A stretch of DNA of 64,000 nucleotides from Lachnospiraceae bacterium. GTDB taxonomy: Bacteria; Bacillota; Clostridia; Lachnospirales; Lachnospiraceae. The number at the start of each line of letters is the position of its first letter. Positions within the stretch are counted from its first letter, which is position 1. A program made the translations under genes and the position numbers. Shown piece by piece: positions 16,316 to 24,178 of this stretch. The stretch is taken from positions 1 through 64,000 of the forward strand of contig SVFN01000003.1 in assembly GCA_015056815.1 (NCBI GenBank), written 5' to 3'. The notes under the pieces are model-generated. The model did not search any database and was not told where the DNA came from. It saw nothing but the letters and a program-made list of their open reading frames with translations.

Positions 16316-17341
16316 ATGGAAAAGAAAAACATTGACTGGGCGAATCTTGGCTTTGGATATGTCCGGACAGACAAACGATTTGTTTCAAACTATAAAGATG
16401 GAGCATGGGATGATGGCGTGCTGACAGAGGATGATACCGTCACCATTAGCGAGTGTGCAGGTGTGTTACAGTATGCACAGACAGTTTTTGAGGGACTGAA
16501 GGCCTATACGACAGAGGATGGACACATCGTATGTTTCCGGCCGGATCTTAATGCTTCCCGTCTGGCGGATTCCTGCCGCAGACTGGAGATGCCGGTGTTC
16601 CCGGAAGATAAGTTTGTAGAAGCTGTCGTACAGACGGTACAGGCAAATGAGGGTTATGTTCCGCCTTATGGTTCCGGTGCGACACTTTATATCAGACCTT
16701 ATATGTTCGGTTCAAATCCGGTTATCGGTGTTAAACCGGCAAACGAGTATCAGTTCCGTATTTTTACGACTCCGGTAGGACCTTACTTCAAAGGCGGTGC
16801 ACGTCCGATCACGATCCGCGTCAGCGATTTTGACCGTGCAGCACCACATGGAACAGGTCATATCAAGGCAGGACTCAACTATGCCATGAGTTTGCATGCG
16901 ATCGTAGATGCACATAACAAAGGTTTTGATGAGAATATGTATCTGGATGCGGCAACACGTACGAAGGTAGAGGAGACAGGCGGCGCCAACTTCTTATTTG
17001 TAACGAAGGATAATAAAGTGGTTACACCTAAGTCTGACAGTATCCTTCCTTCCATTACCAGACGTTCCTTGATGATCGTTGCCAAAGAGTATCTAGGACT
17101 TGAGGTAGAGGAGAGAGAAGTTTATTTAGAGGAGCTTGGCGATTTTGCAGAGTGCGGTCTTTGCGGTACGGCTGCAGTCATTTCTCCGGTAGGTAAGATT
17201 GTTGATCATGGCAAGGAGATTTGTTTTGCGAGCGGTATGGAGCAGATGGGACCGATCACGCAGAAGCTGTATGATACTCTGACAGGTATCCAGATGGGCA
17301 GACTGGAAGCACCGGAAGGCTGGATCAAGGTGATCAGATAA
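16316..17341 (+). CDS. ilvE: Branched-chain amino acid aminotransferase
   Basis: A 341-residue class IV PLP enzyme that transfers amino groups between glutamate and the keto acids of valine, leucine and isoleucine. Family stretches include FEGLKAY, LYIRPYMFGSNPVIGV, the PLP lysine in GHIKAGLNYAMSL, the phosphate-binding EETGGANFLFV and FAECGLCGTAAVISPVG. The length matches the group of about 340-residue enzymes. AAGGA before ATG 16316 supports the start. It is a single-gene unit with its own promoter and terminator. Confidence 0.95.
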   Translation: MEKKNIDWANLGFGYVRTDKRFVSNYKDGAWDDGVLTEDDTVTISECAGVLQYAQTVFEGLKAYTTEDGHIVCFRPDLNASRLADSCRRLEMPVFPEDKFVEAVVQTVQANEGYVPPYGSGATLYIRPYMFGSNPVIGVKPANEYQFRIFTTPVGPYFKGGARPITIRVSDFDRAAPHGTGHIKAGLNYAMSLHAIVDAHNKGFDENMYLDAATRTKVEETGGANFLFVTKDNKVVTPKSDSILPSITRRSLMIVAKEYLGLEVEEREVYLEELGDFAECGLCGTAAVISPVGKIVDHGKEICFASGMEQMGPITQKLYDTLTGIQMGRLEAPEGWIKVIR

Positions 17342-17373
17342 TGATCCTGTAGTTTTTAAGATAGCAAAGACAG

Positions 17374-17413
17374 ATAGCATGTTGTGTTTTAAGAAGCACA
17401 GCATGCTATTTTA
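17374..17413 (+). terminator. Rho-independent terminator after ilvE
   Basis: ATAGCATGTTGTG (17374-17386) pairs with CACAGCATGCTAT (17397-17409), 13 bp with one G-U pair, followed by TTTT. Confidence 0.8.
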
Positions 17414-17420
17414 TGATCTT

Positions 17421-17465
17421 AGGGCTAACACTCGTGACTTCAGTCATGAGATACAGCCCTTTTTA
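17421..17465 (+). other. Nested hairpin resembling an IS200/IS605 right end
   Basis: AGGGCT (17421-17426) pairs with AGCCCT (17455-17460), and inside it CTCGTGAC pairs with GTCATGAG around TTCA, followed by TTTTT. The GTGACTTCAGTCAT core looks like the terminal hairpin of IS200/IS605-type elements, but no tnpA or tnpB is present. It could simply be a second terminator. Confidence 0.35.
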
Positions 17466-17549
17466 CAGAACGTGCTGCGTGATCAAGGCAGGGAATTGTT
17501 TGAAATAACTTTCGTAATCAATTCTTAAGAAAAGTTAGAAATATAAAAC

Positions 17550-17578
17550 GTGACAAAATCTGCGAATGTGTGTATAAT
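17550..17578 (+). promoter_or_regulatory. Promoter for the polysaccharide deacetylase
   Basis: GTGACA (17550-17555), a 17-bp spacer and TATAAT (17573-17578), 55 bp before the chosen start. Confidence 0.6.
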
Positions 17579-17632
17579 GAAGTCAGTCTCGTGCAATCAC
17601 GGACTGAGAATGAGATTGAAGGAAGTAAAGAA

Positions 17633-18814
17633 ATGGCGAGTAAAAAGAGAAAACGCAACAAACAGAGAAATCAGATGATCCTGCTTTTGAGTGTTCTGGC
17701 GCTTGTGATCCTGGGAATCGCCCTGATCGCAATGATCAAAAAAGATGGCGGGAAAGAGGAAAAAGCAGGTAAGGATCAGATAACAGAAACGGTGACGACA
17801 GCAGAAAATGCATCACAGGCAAACGGAGAGGGACCTGCAGAATCCGGGGATACAGAGCAGGCGGACAGTACTTCTGCAAGTGAGGAGACTACAGAAGGTG
17901 AAATAACTCCGACGGATGAAACGGAGAGTACTGATGCCGGTGATGAGGCAAAAGAGGCGGAAACGCAGGAAACGGATGAGCCGGAAGAAGGAGAATATCC
18001 TGCAACAGCCGATATGAATGCAGACGGAAAAACCTGGACGACTTTTGATGGATACACCATGGGCTCTGTAAGCGGTGGTACCTACGGGACTGTTTACACA
18101 CAGGAAGAGATCAGTGCTTTGAGCAGTGAGAAAAAAGGATACGGACAGGGCGTACAGGTGGATGAGGACAACAGACCGGTCAGTGCGCTATGGATGCAGA
18201 GAGATTATGAGAAATACGGGGCGATCTTTATCGGTGCAAAGGCTGATCCGGGACAGGAATACATTTATCTGACGACAGACGAAGGGTACGAAAACGGTCA
18301 GACACCGATGATCCTGGATAAGTTAAAAGAAAAGAACTGCAAAGCGGTATTCTTTGTGACAATGGAGTTTGCAAAAGGAAATCCGGATCTGATGAAACGG
18401 ATCATTGACGAAGGACACGTGATGGGCAATCACACAGTTCATCACAAATCCATGCCGACTCTTTCTTTGGAGGAAGCATCGAACGAACTGACAGAGCTGC
18501 ATAATTATGTGCTGGAGAACTATGGATACGAAATGTATCTGTTCCGCCCGCCTATGGGAGAGTTTTCCGAACAGACTCTTGCGCTGGCACAGAGTCTGGG
18601 ATATCGGACGGTTCTTTGGAGTTATGCGTACAGAGATTATGATATCGAGAATCAGCCGGATCCGACCGAAGCACTCAGTAAGATCTCAGCCGCGAAACAC
18701 GATGGAGCGATCTATCTGCTTCATGCGGTAAGCTCGACCAATGCACAGATCTGGGATAAGGTCATTGATGATTTCCGGGATGGCGGCTATGAAGTAAAAG
18801 CAATTCCGCGGTGA
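17633..18814 (+). CDS. PdaA-like polysaccharide deacetylase
   Basis: A 393-residue membrane-anchored protein. ATG 17633 follows GAAGGAAG; the longer frame to 17570 overlaps the promoter. A membrane helix (ILLLSVLALVILGIALIAMI) is followed by a 100-residue Thr/Glu/Asp-rich linker and a NodB domain (about 210-393). Metal and catalytic motifs are TTDEGYENG (motif 1), NHTVHH (motif 2) and RPPMGEFS (motif 3). DEGYEN in motif 1 is the form seen in B. subtilis PdaA, which makes muramic delta-lactam in spore cortex. The same activity or a vegetative peptidoglycan deacetylation is likely here. It is a single-gene unit. Confidence 0.85.
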   Translation: MASKKRKRNKQRNQMILLLSVLALVILGIALIAMIKKDGGKEEKAGKDQITETVTTAENASQANGEGPAESGDTEQADSTSASEETTEGEITPTDETESTDAGDEAKEAETQETDEPEEGEYPATADMNADGKTWTTFDGYTMGSVSGGTYGTVYTQEEISALSSEKKGYGQGVQVDEDNRPVSALWMQRDYEKYGAIFIGAKADPGQEYIYLTTDEGYENGQTPMILDKLKEKNCKAVFFVTMEFAKGNPDLMKRIIDEGHVMGNHTVHHKSMPTLSLEEASNELTELHNYVLENYGYEMYLFRPPMGEFSEQTLALAQSLGYRTVLWSYAYRDYDIENQPDPTEALSKISAAKHDGAIYLLHAVSSTNAQIWDKVIDDFRDGGYEVKAIPR

Positions 18815-18833
18815 TCAAAAACAGAAATAGAAG

Positions 18834-18872
18834 ACTGCTGTGATAGAAGAAAACTATCATGGCAGTTTTTTT
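18834..18872 (+). terminator. Rho-independent terminator after the deacetylase
   Basis: ACTGCTGTGATAG (18834-18846) pairs with CTATCATGGCAGT (18854-18866), 13 bp with two G-U pairs, followed by TTTTTTT. Confidence 0.85.
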
Positions 18873-18986
18873 GATGTTTGAATTGAAGCATGCTTTTATC
18901 AGGGGAGGCTCCGGACCGTGTGTGCATGGCGTATTCAAAAAGAATGTTTTTGCAGATAGTAACGAATATCTTTTTTAAAAAAGTTA

Positions 18987-19039
18987 TTGACAAACGAAAC
19001 AGAATGTATTATTGTATTACATAGATAGTACAACAATAC
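18987..19039 (+). promoter_or_regulatory. Promoter and operator of the GntR-ABC operon
   Basis: TTGACA (18987-18992), a 17-bp spacer and TATTGT (19010-19015). An inverted repeat, GTATTATTGTA (19006-19016) and TACAACAATAC (19029-19039), with one mismatch, overlaps the -10 box and start site. This is the position expected for autorepression by the GntR protein encoded next. Confidence 0.65.
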
Positions 19040-19078
19040 AAAACAACAATCGCATAGTAGAAAAGTGAGGTGAAGATT

Positions 19079-19450
19079 ATGCCATGGCAGTTAGACAATG
19101 ACAGACCGATTTATGTACAGCTTGTGGAGCGGTTAAAGCTGCAGATCATTTCCGGACAGTTCCAACCCGGAGATAAGATGCCCAGTGTCAGGGAACTGGC
19201 GGCTGAGGCAGGGGTAAACCCCAATACGATGCAGAAAGCGTTTGCAGAGCTCGAACGCGACGGACTGGTACAGACTTTCCGGACCAGCGGAAGAGAAGTG
19301 ACACAGGATGAGGAGAAGCTTCATAGCATTAAAGCGGAGATCGCAAAGGACATCATCCGGAAGTTTTTAGAGCAGATGCGAGAACTGGGATTTGAAAAAG
19401 AAGAGGCAGCAGCTTTGTTAGAGGAAGCATGTAAGGAGGAAAAAGAATGA
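19079..19450 (+). CDS. GntR-family regulator, YtrA type
   Basis: A 123-residue DNA-binding protein. The winged helix covers residues about 5-75 (IYVQLVERLKLQIISGQF, KMPSVRELAAEAGVNPNTMQ, AFAELERDGLV), and a short helical tail replaces a ligand-binding domain, typical of the YtrA subfamily. ATG 19079 follows GAGGTG. It overlaps the ABC ATPase gene by 4 nt (ATGA), as YtrA regulators usually do with the transporter they repress; inducers of the family are often cell-envelope antibiotics. The inverted repeat at 19006-19039 is its probable operator. Confidence 0.85.
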   Translation: MPWQLDNDRPIYVQLVERLKLQIISGQFQPGDKMPSVRELAAEAGVNPNTMQKAFAELERDGLVQTFRTSGREVTQDEEKLHSIKAEIAKDIIRKFLEQMRELGFEKEEAAALLEEACKEEKE

Positions 19451-20148
19451 GTGCTTTGGTAGAATGTATCAATGTCAGCAAATCATATGTACCGGGGCGG
19501 TTTGCGGTGACAGGGATGAATCTTACGATTGAACGGGGAAGGATCACAGGACTGTTAGGTCCCAACGGGAGCGGCAAGACTACGTTGATCAAGATGATGA
19601 ACGGACTTCTTACTCCGACAGAGGGTGTGATCGTGATCGACGGGAAAGAACCCGGGATCGAAACGAAAGCGATCGTATCGTATCTTCCGGAGAGAACCTA
19701 TCTGGACGCGCAGAAAACAGTGGGAGATATCATTGAGTTTTTTACAGACTTTTATGAAGATTTTCAGCCGGAGAGAGCATACGGAATGTTAAAGAGTCTG
19801 AATATTGATGAGAACGCGAAATTAAAGACTTTGTCAAAGGGTACGAAGGAGAAGATACAGCTGATCCTGGTTATGAGCCGGGACGCTTCTCTTTACATAC
19901 TGGATGAGCCGATCGCAGGTGTTGATCCTGCAGCAAGGGATTATATCATCCGCACGATCATCAATAATTATAATCCGGAGGCGTCACTTTTGATCTGTAC
20001 GCATTTGATCTCGGATATTGAGAATATTTTAGATGATGTGATTTTTATCAAGGACGGAAGAATGGTGGAGCAGACAAACGTGGATACGATCAGACAGCAG
20101 CATGGTAAGACGGTAGACCAGTATTTTAGGGAGGTGTTCGCATGTTAA
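19447..20148 (+). CDS. ABC transporter ATP-binding protein
   Basis: A 233-residue ATPase. Walker A is GPNGSGKTTL, the signature is a variant, LSKGTKEK, Walker B is LYILDEP, and the switch His is in CTHLIS. The Q-loop region reads SYLPERTYLD and lacks the usual Gln, as in several YtrB-like ATPases. It overlaps the regulator by 4 nt and the permease by 7 nt. The unit is most likely an envelope-stress exporter; the substrate is unknown. Confidence 0.88.
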   Translation: MSALVECINVSKSYVPGRFAVTGMNLTIERGRITGLLGPNGSGKTTLIKMMNGLLTPTEGVIVIDGKEPGIETKAIVSYLPERTYLDAQKTVGDIIEFFTDFYEDFQPERAYGMLKSLNIDENAKLKTLSKGTKEKIQLILVMSRDASLYILDEPIAGVDPAARDYIIRTIINNYNPEASLLICTHLISDIENILDDVIFIKDGRMVEQTNVDTIRQQHGKTVDQYFREVFAC

Positions 20149-20975
20149 AGAAATTATTTCGTTATGAGTGGAAAGCCTGTTGGAAGCTGATGGCGGTTTT
20201 GAACGCGATCGTGATCGTACTTTCGGTCATCGGACTGTTTGTATTCCGGAATGATTTCTGGTACAGCTCCGGCCGGGATGATATCGGGCAGGTGGTCTCA
20301 GGGGCGGTCATGTCAGCTTATTTTATCACATACTTTGTGTCCGTAGCATCTTTGGGATTTGTGGTAAACTTATACTTTTATATCCGTTTTTACAGAAACC
20401 TTTATACGGATCAGGGATATCTGATGCATACACTTCCGGTCAAGCCCTGGGAGCTGATCTGGTCAAAGGCATTTGTGGGACTGATCTGGCAGTTTATCAG
20501 TACCTTTGTAATGATCTTTTCAGTGTTTGGTGTTATTTTTAATACTGTTGCAAAGGCAACGGATGAATCCATCTGGGATATGTTTAGTAAGATGTTTTCG
20601 GAGCTTTTTGAGAATGTCTCCGGGGGATGGATTTTTACGATCGGACTTTTGTATCTTCTGCTTGCCATCGCCGGTGCCTGCATGTCAATGTTTCTGGGAT
20701 ATACGGCGATCAGCATCGGCCAGACGTTCAAGAAGCACAAAGTAGTGGGAGCGATCGGTGTGTATTTTGGACTGTATTCTGTTTTACAATTTGTGGCAGC
20801 GTTCTTTACAGTGCCGGTGGCACGATGGATTGATGTATTAACACGACAGGACAATATGCATGAACCGAATGTGGCGGCGGTATTGGGAATCCTGCTCGTG
20901 GCAATTGTGTTACTTACTACGGGAATGTATTTCCTGAATGAACATATTATGAAATATAAATTGAATCTGGAGTAA
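20142..20975 (+). CDS. ABC transporter permease
   Basis: A 277-residue membrane protein with about six hydrophobic helices (for example [36 protein letters not shown]). No strong motif is visible, which is normal for ABC-2 type permeases. Its overlap with the ATPase gene identifies it as the membrane partner of the GntR-controlled transporter. Only one permease is present, so it probably works as a homodimer. Confidence 0.8.
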   Translation: MLKKLFRYEWKACWKLMAVLNAIVIVLSVIGLFVFRNDFWYSSGRDDIGQVVSGAVMSAYFITYFVSVASLGFVVNLYFYIRFYRNLYTDQGYLMHTLPVKPWELIWSKAFVGLIWQFISTFVMIFSVFGVIFNTVAKATDESIWDMFSKMFSELFENVSGGWIFTIGLLYLLLAIAGACMSMFLGYTAISIGQTFKKHKVVGAIGVYFGLYSVLQFVAAFFTVPVARWIDVLTRQDNMHEPNVAAVLGILLVAIVLLTTGMYFLNEHIMKYKLNLE

Positions 20976-20982
20976 GATTAAG

Positions 20983-21429
20983 ATGAGATTTGTGATACAG
21001 AGGGTCAGTCATGCATCTGTGACGATAGATGAAAATGTTCGTGGAAAAATTGAAAAAGGATATATGGTATTGATCGGGATCGGGCAGGAGGATGATGAGA
21101 AGACTGCCGATAAGCTGGTGCAGAAAATGATCAACCTGCGTATTTTTGAAGACGCGAATGGCAAGACCAATCTGGCATTGAAAGATGTAAACGGGGGATT
21201 GTTGCTGATCTCCCAGTTTACTCTTTATGCGGATTGCAAAAAGGGAAACCGCCCTTCTTTCGTAAAAGCGGGAGCTCCGGACCGGGCGTGTGCACTCTAT
21301 GAATACATCAAACGCAAATGCGCGGAGAATGTGGAAAATGTACAGTGCGGAGAGTTCGGTGCGGATATGAAAGTAGAGTTATTAAATGACGGACCGTTTA
21401 CGGTGATCTTGGACAGCGAATGGTTGTGA
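20983..21429 (+). CDS. dtd: D-aminoacyl-tRNA deacylase
   Basis: A 148-residue enzyme hydrolysing D-amino acids (and glycine) from mischarged tRNA. Key motifs are [13 protein letters not shown] at the start, [11 protein letters not shown] in the middle with the SQxT signature, and a C-terminal [16 protein letters not shown] with the conserved NxGP-like element (here NDGP). It lies 7 nt after the permease gene without a clear ribosome site of its own beyond GGAG in the preceding gene, so translation may be coupled. Confidence 0.93.
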   Translation: MRFVIQRVSHASVTIDENVRGKIEKGYMVLIGIGQEDDEKTADKLVQKMINLRIFEDANGKTNLALKDVNGGLLLISQFTLYADCKKGNRPSFVKAGAPDRACALYEYIKRKCAENVENVQCGEFGADMKVELLNDGPFTVILDSEWL

Positions 21430-21497
21430 AACAGAAACCTTCGTAAAACAGCTAATAGTACGCTAATAGTACGTAAGTACTGATTTGCTTTAATCTG

Positions 21498-21525
21498 TTG
21501 ACAATTGTCGAAAATTTGGTATGAT
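21498..21525 (+). promoter_or_regulatory. Promoter for the DUF5684 pair
   Basis: TTGACA (21498-21503), a 16-bp spacer and TATGAT (21520-21525), 46 bp before ATG 21571. Confidence 0.65.
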
Positions 21526-21570
21526 GTTTTATAAATATTAAATTTTTCTAAATTAGAGGAGGACTGTTTT

Positions 21571-21897
21571 ATGAAATTAGTTTCACTTGCATTTAGCATC
21601 GCGGTTATCATAGCGCAGTGCAAAGTATTTGAGAAGGCTGGAGAACCATGGTGGGCGGCAATCGTACCGTTTTATAATACGTATAAGCTTTTTGAGATCG
21701 TTTACGGAAACGGCTGGAAATTTCTGTTCTTATTCATTCCGCTTGTAAATATCTATTTTATAATCAAACTGAGTATCAATCTGGCAAATGTATTTGGTGA
21801 GGGTACCGGATTCGGACTGGGATTGTTATTCCTGGCGCCTGTATTTTATTGCATCCTTGGATTCGGTAATTATGAGTATATTGGAGCAATCGAGTAA
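21571..21897 (+). CDS. DUF5684-like small membrane protein, copy 1
   Basis: A 108-residue protein with three to four hydrophobic segments and the pattern KAGEPWWAAIVPFYNTYKLF, LFIPLVNIYFIIKL, FGEGTGFGLGLLFLAPVFY, ILGFGNYEY. This is the signature of the DUF5684 membrane family, often found near signal peptidases or surface proteins; its function is unknown. GAGGAGG before ATG 21571 supports the start. It forms a tandem pair with the next gene. Confidence 0.75.
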   Translation: MKLVSLAFSIAVIIAQCKVFEKAGEPWWAAIVPFYNTYKLFEIVYGNGWKFLFLFIPLVNIYFIIKLSINLANVFGEGTGFGLGLLFLAPVFYCILGFGNYEYIGAIE

Positions 21898-21936
21898 ACG
21901 AAATGCCGGAGTGAAAAAGAATACAGGAGGATGACA

Positions 21937-22284
21937 ATGACAGATCCTTTTTCGACTGGAAGTGTTGGCTACTATTTAGTTGTATTGATCATAGGTATTG
22001 CCATTTACTGGCGCATATTGGCAAAAGCCGGTGAGCCGGGCTGGGGGATTTTGATTCCGTTTTACAATCTTTATCTGTGGTTTAAAATTTCTTTTGGGAA
22101 CGGCTGGTTATTTTTGCTTTTATTTGTTCCGCTTGTAAATGTTGTGATCGGCATCATGCTTCCGTTTAAACTGGCAGCAGCGTTTGGCGAAGGAGTTGGT
22201 TTTGGATTTGGTTTGTTGTGCATATCCATCATCTTTTATCCATTACTCGCATTTGGGAATTACACATATTATGGTCCGCAATGA
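21937..22284 (+). CDS. DUF5684-like small membrane protein, copy 2
   Basis: A 115-residue paralogue of the preceding gene, sharing KAGEPGWGILIPFYN, LFVPLVNVVIGI, AAAFGEGVGFGFGLL and LLAFGNYTY. ATG 21937 is 6 nt after AGGAGG; an ATG at 21931 directly abuts the ribosome site. The two copies are clearly duplicated but well diverged. Co-transcription is likely, because the gap is 39 bp and has no terminator. Confidence 0.75.
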   Translation: MTDPFSTGSVGYYLVVLIIGIAIYWRILAKAGEPGWGILIPFYNLYLWFKISFGNGWLFLLLFVPLVNVVIGIMLPFKLAAAFGEGVGFGFGLLCISIIFYPLLAFGNYTYYGPQ

Positions 22285-22322
22285 TTGCGTAGTCTAAGGA
22301 AATGAGTCATATAGTTGTTTGG

Positions 22323-22356
22323 ATAAGCAGAGGTTTTCCTCTGCTTATTTTTCTTT
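22323..22356 (+). terminator. Rho-independent terminator after the DUF5684 pair
   Basis: ATAAGCAGAGG pairs perfectly with CCTCTGCTTAT around TTTT, followed by a T-rich run. Confidence 0.9.
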
Positions 22357-22481
22357 TTCCATTGTCGGAAGCAGAAAAATGTGATACTATATTTAATAGT
22401 TTAGCGCGTTGACGCGCAACATCGAGAAATGAATGTGACGATTCGAAATTCATGAGGGGAGTCGTTCAGAAAGGAAAAGAA

Positions 22482-24116
22482 ATGCCGGTTACAGATTTTT
22501 TGGAAAGAAATGCAAGATTATATCCTGATGAGGTAGCACTGGTGGAGTTAAATCCCGAGGAGAAGGATACCCGCAGGATTACCTGGAAGGAGTTTGAACT
22601 GATCGAGTCTGATCGGTTTGATCCTTACCGCAGGGAGATTACCTGGAGCGTATTCGACGAGAAGGCGAACCGTTTTGCGAATATGCTGATCGAGAGAGGG
22701 ATCAAAAAAGGAGACAAGGTCGCGATCATCATGTACAACTGCCTGGAGTGGCTTCCGATTTATTTCGGGATCTTAAAAAGCGGTGCGATCGCAGTACCTT
22801 TCAATTTCCGTTATGACGCGGAGGAGATTTTATACTGTGCGGAGCTTGCGGAAGTGGATATGATCGTCTTCAGTCCTTCGTTTATCGGACGTATCGAGGC
22901 GAATGCGGAGAGACTGAGCAAGGGACGTCTTTTGATCTATGTGGGAGATAATTGTCCCAGCTTTGCCGAGAGTTATCATGAACTGGTCGCCAATTGTTCC
23001 AGCCAGTCACCGGGCGTGCAATTGTCAGAGGATGATTTTGGCGCGATCTATTTTTCTTCGGGTACGACAGGATTCCCGAAGGCTATTTTGCACAAACATC
23101 TGTCACTGACACAGGCTGCGGAAATGGAGCAGAAGCATCATGCCACAGGCAGAGAGGATACGTTCCTTTGTATTCCGCCTTTGTATCATACCGGAGCGAA
23201 ATTCCACTGGATGGGAAGTCTTGTGGCAGGCAGCAGGGCAGTACTGTTAAAGGGCACTAAGCCGGAAACGATCCTGTCGGCGGTTTCCACAGAGCACTGT
23301 ACCATTGTCTGGCTTTTGGTTCCGTGGGCACAGGATATTCTGGATGCACTTGACAGCGGCAAGATCAAAAAAGAAGATTATCAGCTTGACCAGTGGAGAC
23401 TGATGCACATTGGAGCGCAGCCGGTGCCTCCTTCACTGATCAAGCGTTGGAAAGAGTATTTTCCGAATCATGATTATGATACGAATTACGGGCTTTCCGA
23501 GTCTACCGGCCCCGGATGTGTGCATCTTGGTATGGAAAATATTCATAAGGTGGGAGCGATCGGTGTTCCCGGCTATCGCTGGGAGTGCAAGATCGTGGAT
23601 GAAGATGGCAAAGAGGTCGAACGTGGAGAGGTTGGAGAGCTTTGCGTCAAAGGTCCCGGCGTCATGACCTGCTATTATAACAATCCGGAAGCGACAGCTG
23701 AGACGATCCGGGATGGATGGTTGTTTACCGGAGATATGGCGATGCAGGATGAGGACGGTTTTTATTTCCTGGTGGATCGCAAGAAGGATGTGATCGTCAG
23801 TGGCGGTGAAAATATTTATCCGGTTCAGATCGAAGACTTCATGCGCAGATATGACAAGATCAAGGATGTGGCAGTGATCGGACTGGAGGACCACAGACTG
23901 GGCGAGAAGACGGCTGCGATCGTAGAGATCAAGGAAGGCATGGAGTGTACGAAGGAAGAGCTGGAAGAGTTTTGTATGGGACTTGCCAGATACAAACGTC
24001 CGAAGGAAATTATTTTTGCGGATATCCCCCGCAATGCTACCGGCAAGATCGAGAAACCGAAGCTGCGTAAGATGTATGGCGCAGAGAATCTGGTAGCGAG
24101 AGAAAATCGATCCTGA
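22482..24116 (+). CDS. Acyl-CoA synthetase (AMP-forming)
   Basis: A 544-residue adenylate-forming enzyme that activates a carboxylic acid to its acyl-CoA through an acyl-AMP. ATG 22482 follows AGAAAGGAAAAG; an in-frame ATG at 22452 is possible. The phosphate loop is YFSSGTTGFPKA, followed by PLYHTGAKFHW, NYGLSESTGPG, WLFTGDMAMQDEDG and the catalytic lysine in RNATGKIEKPKL. The substrate cannot be read from these motifs; medium- or long-chain fatty acids or aromatic acids are possible. There is no beta-oxidation gene nearby. The gene is single and ends at the terminator that overlaps the next gene's ribosome site. Confidence 0.85.
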   Translation: MPVTDFLERNARLYPDEVALVELNPEEKDTRRITWKEFELIESDRFDPYRREITWSVFDEKANRFANMLIERGIKKGDKVAIIMYNCLEWLPIYFGILKSGAIAVPFNFRYDAEEILYCAELAEVDMIVFSPSFIGRIEANAERLSKGRLLIYVGDNCPSFAESYHELVANCSSQSPGVQLSEDDFGAIYFSSGTTGFPKAILHKHLSLTQAAEMEQKHHATGREDTFLCIPPLYHTGAKFHWMGSLVAGSRAVLLKGTKPETILSAVSTEHCTIVWLLVPWAQDILDALDSGKIKKEDYQLDQWRLMHIGAQPVPPSLIKRWKEYFPNHDYDTNYGLSESTGPGCVHLGMENIHKVGAIGVPGYRWECKIVDEDGKEVERGEVGELCVKGPGVMTCYYNNPEATAETIRDGWLFTGDMAMQDEDGFYFLVDRKKDVIVSGGENIYPVQIEDFMRRYDKIKDVAVIGLEDHRLGEKTAAIVEIKEGMECTKEELEEFCMGLARYKRPKEIIFADIPRNATGKIEKPKLRKMYGAENLVARENRS

Positions 24117-24137
24117 CAAAAACGGAACAGAAAATAA

Positions 24138-24178
24138 GCCTCTGCATATACTGATTAGAAAAGTGCAGAGGCTTTTTT
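24138..24178 (+). terminator. Terminator whose 3' arm contains the next ribosome site
   Basis: GCCTCTGCA (24138-24146) pairs with TGCAGAGGC (24164-24172), followed by TTTTTT (24173-24178). The AGAGG in the 3' arm is also the only plausible ribosome site for ATG 24179, which comes directly after the T-run. Confidence 0.85.
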
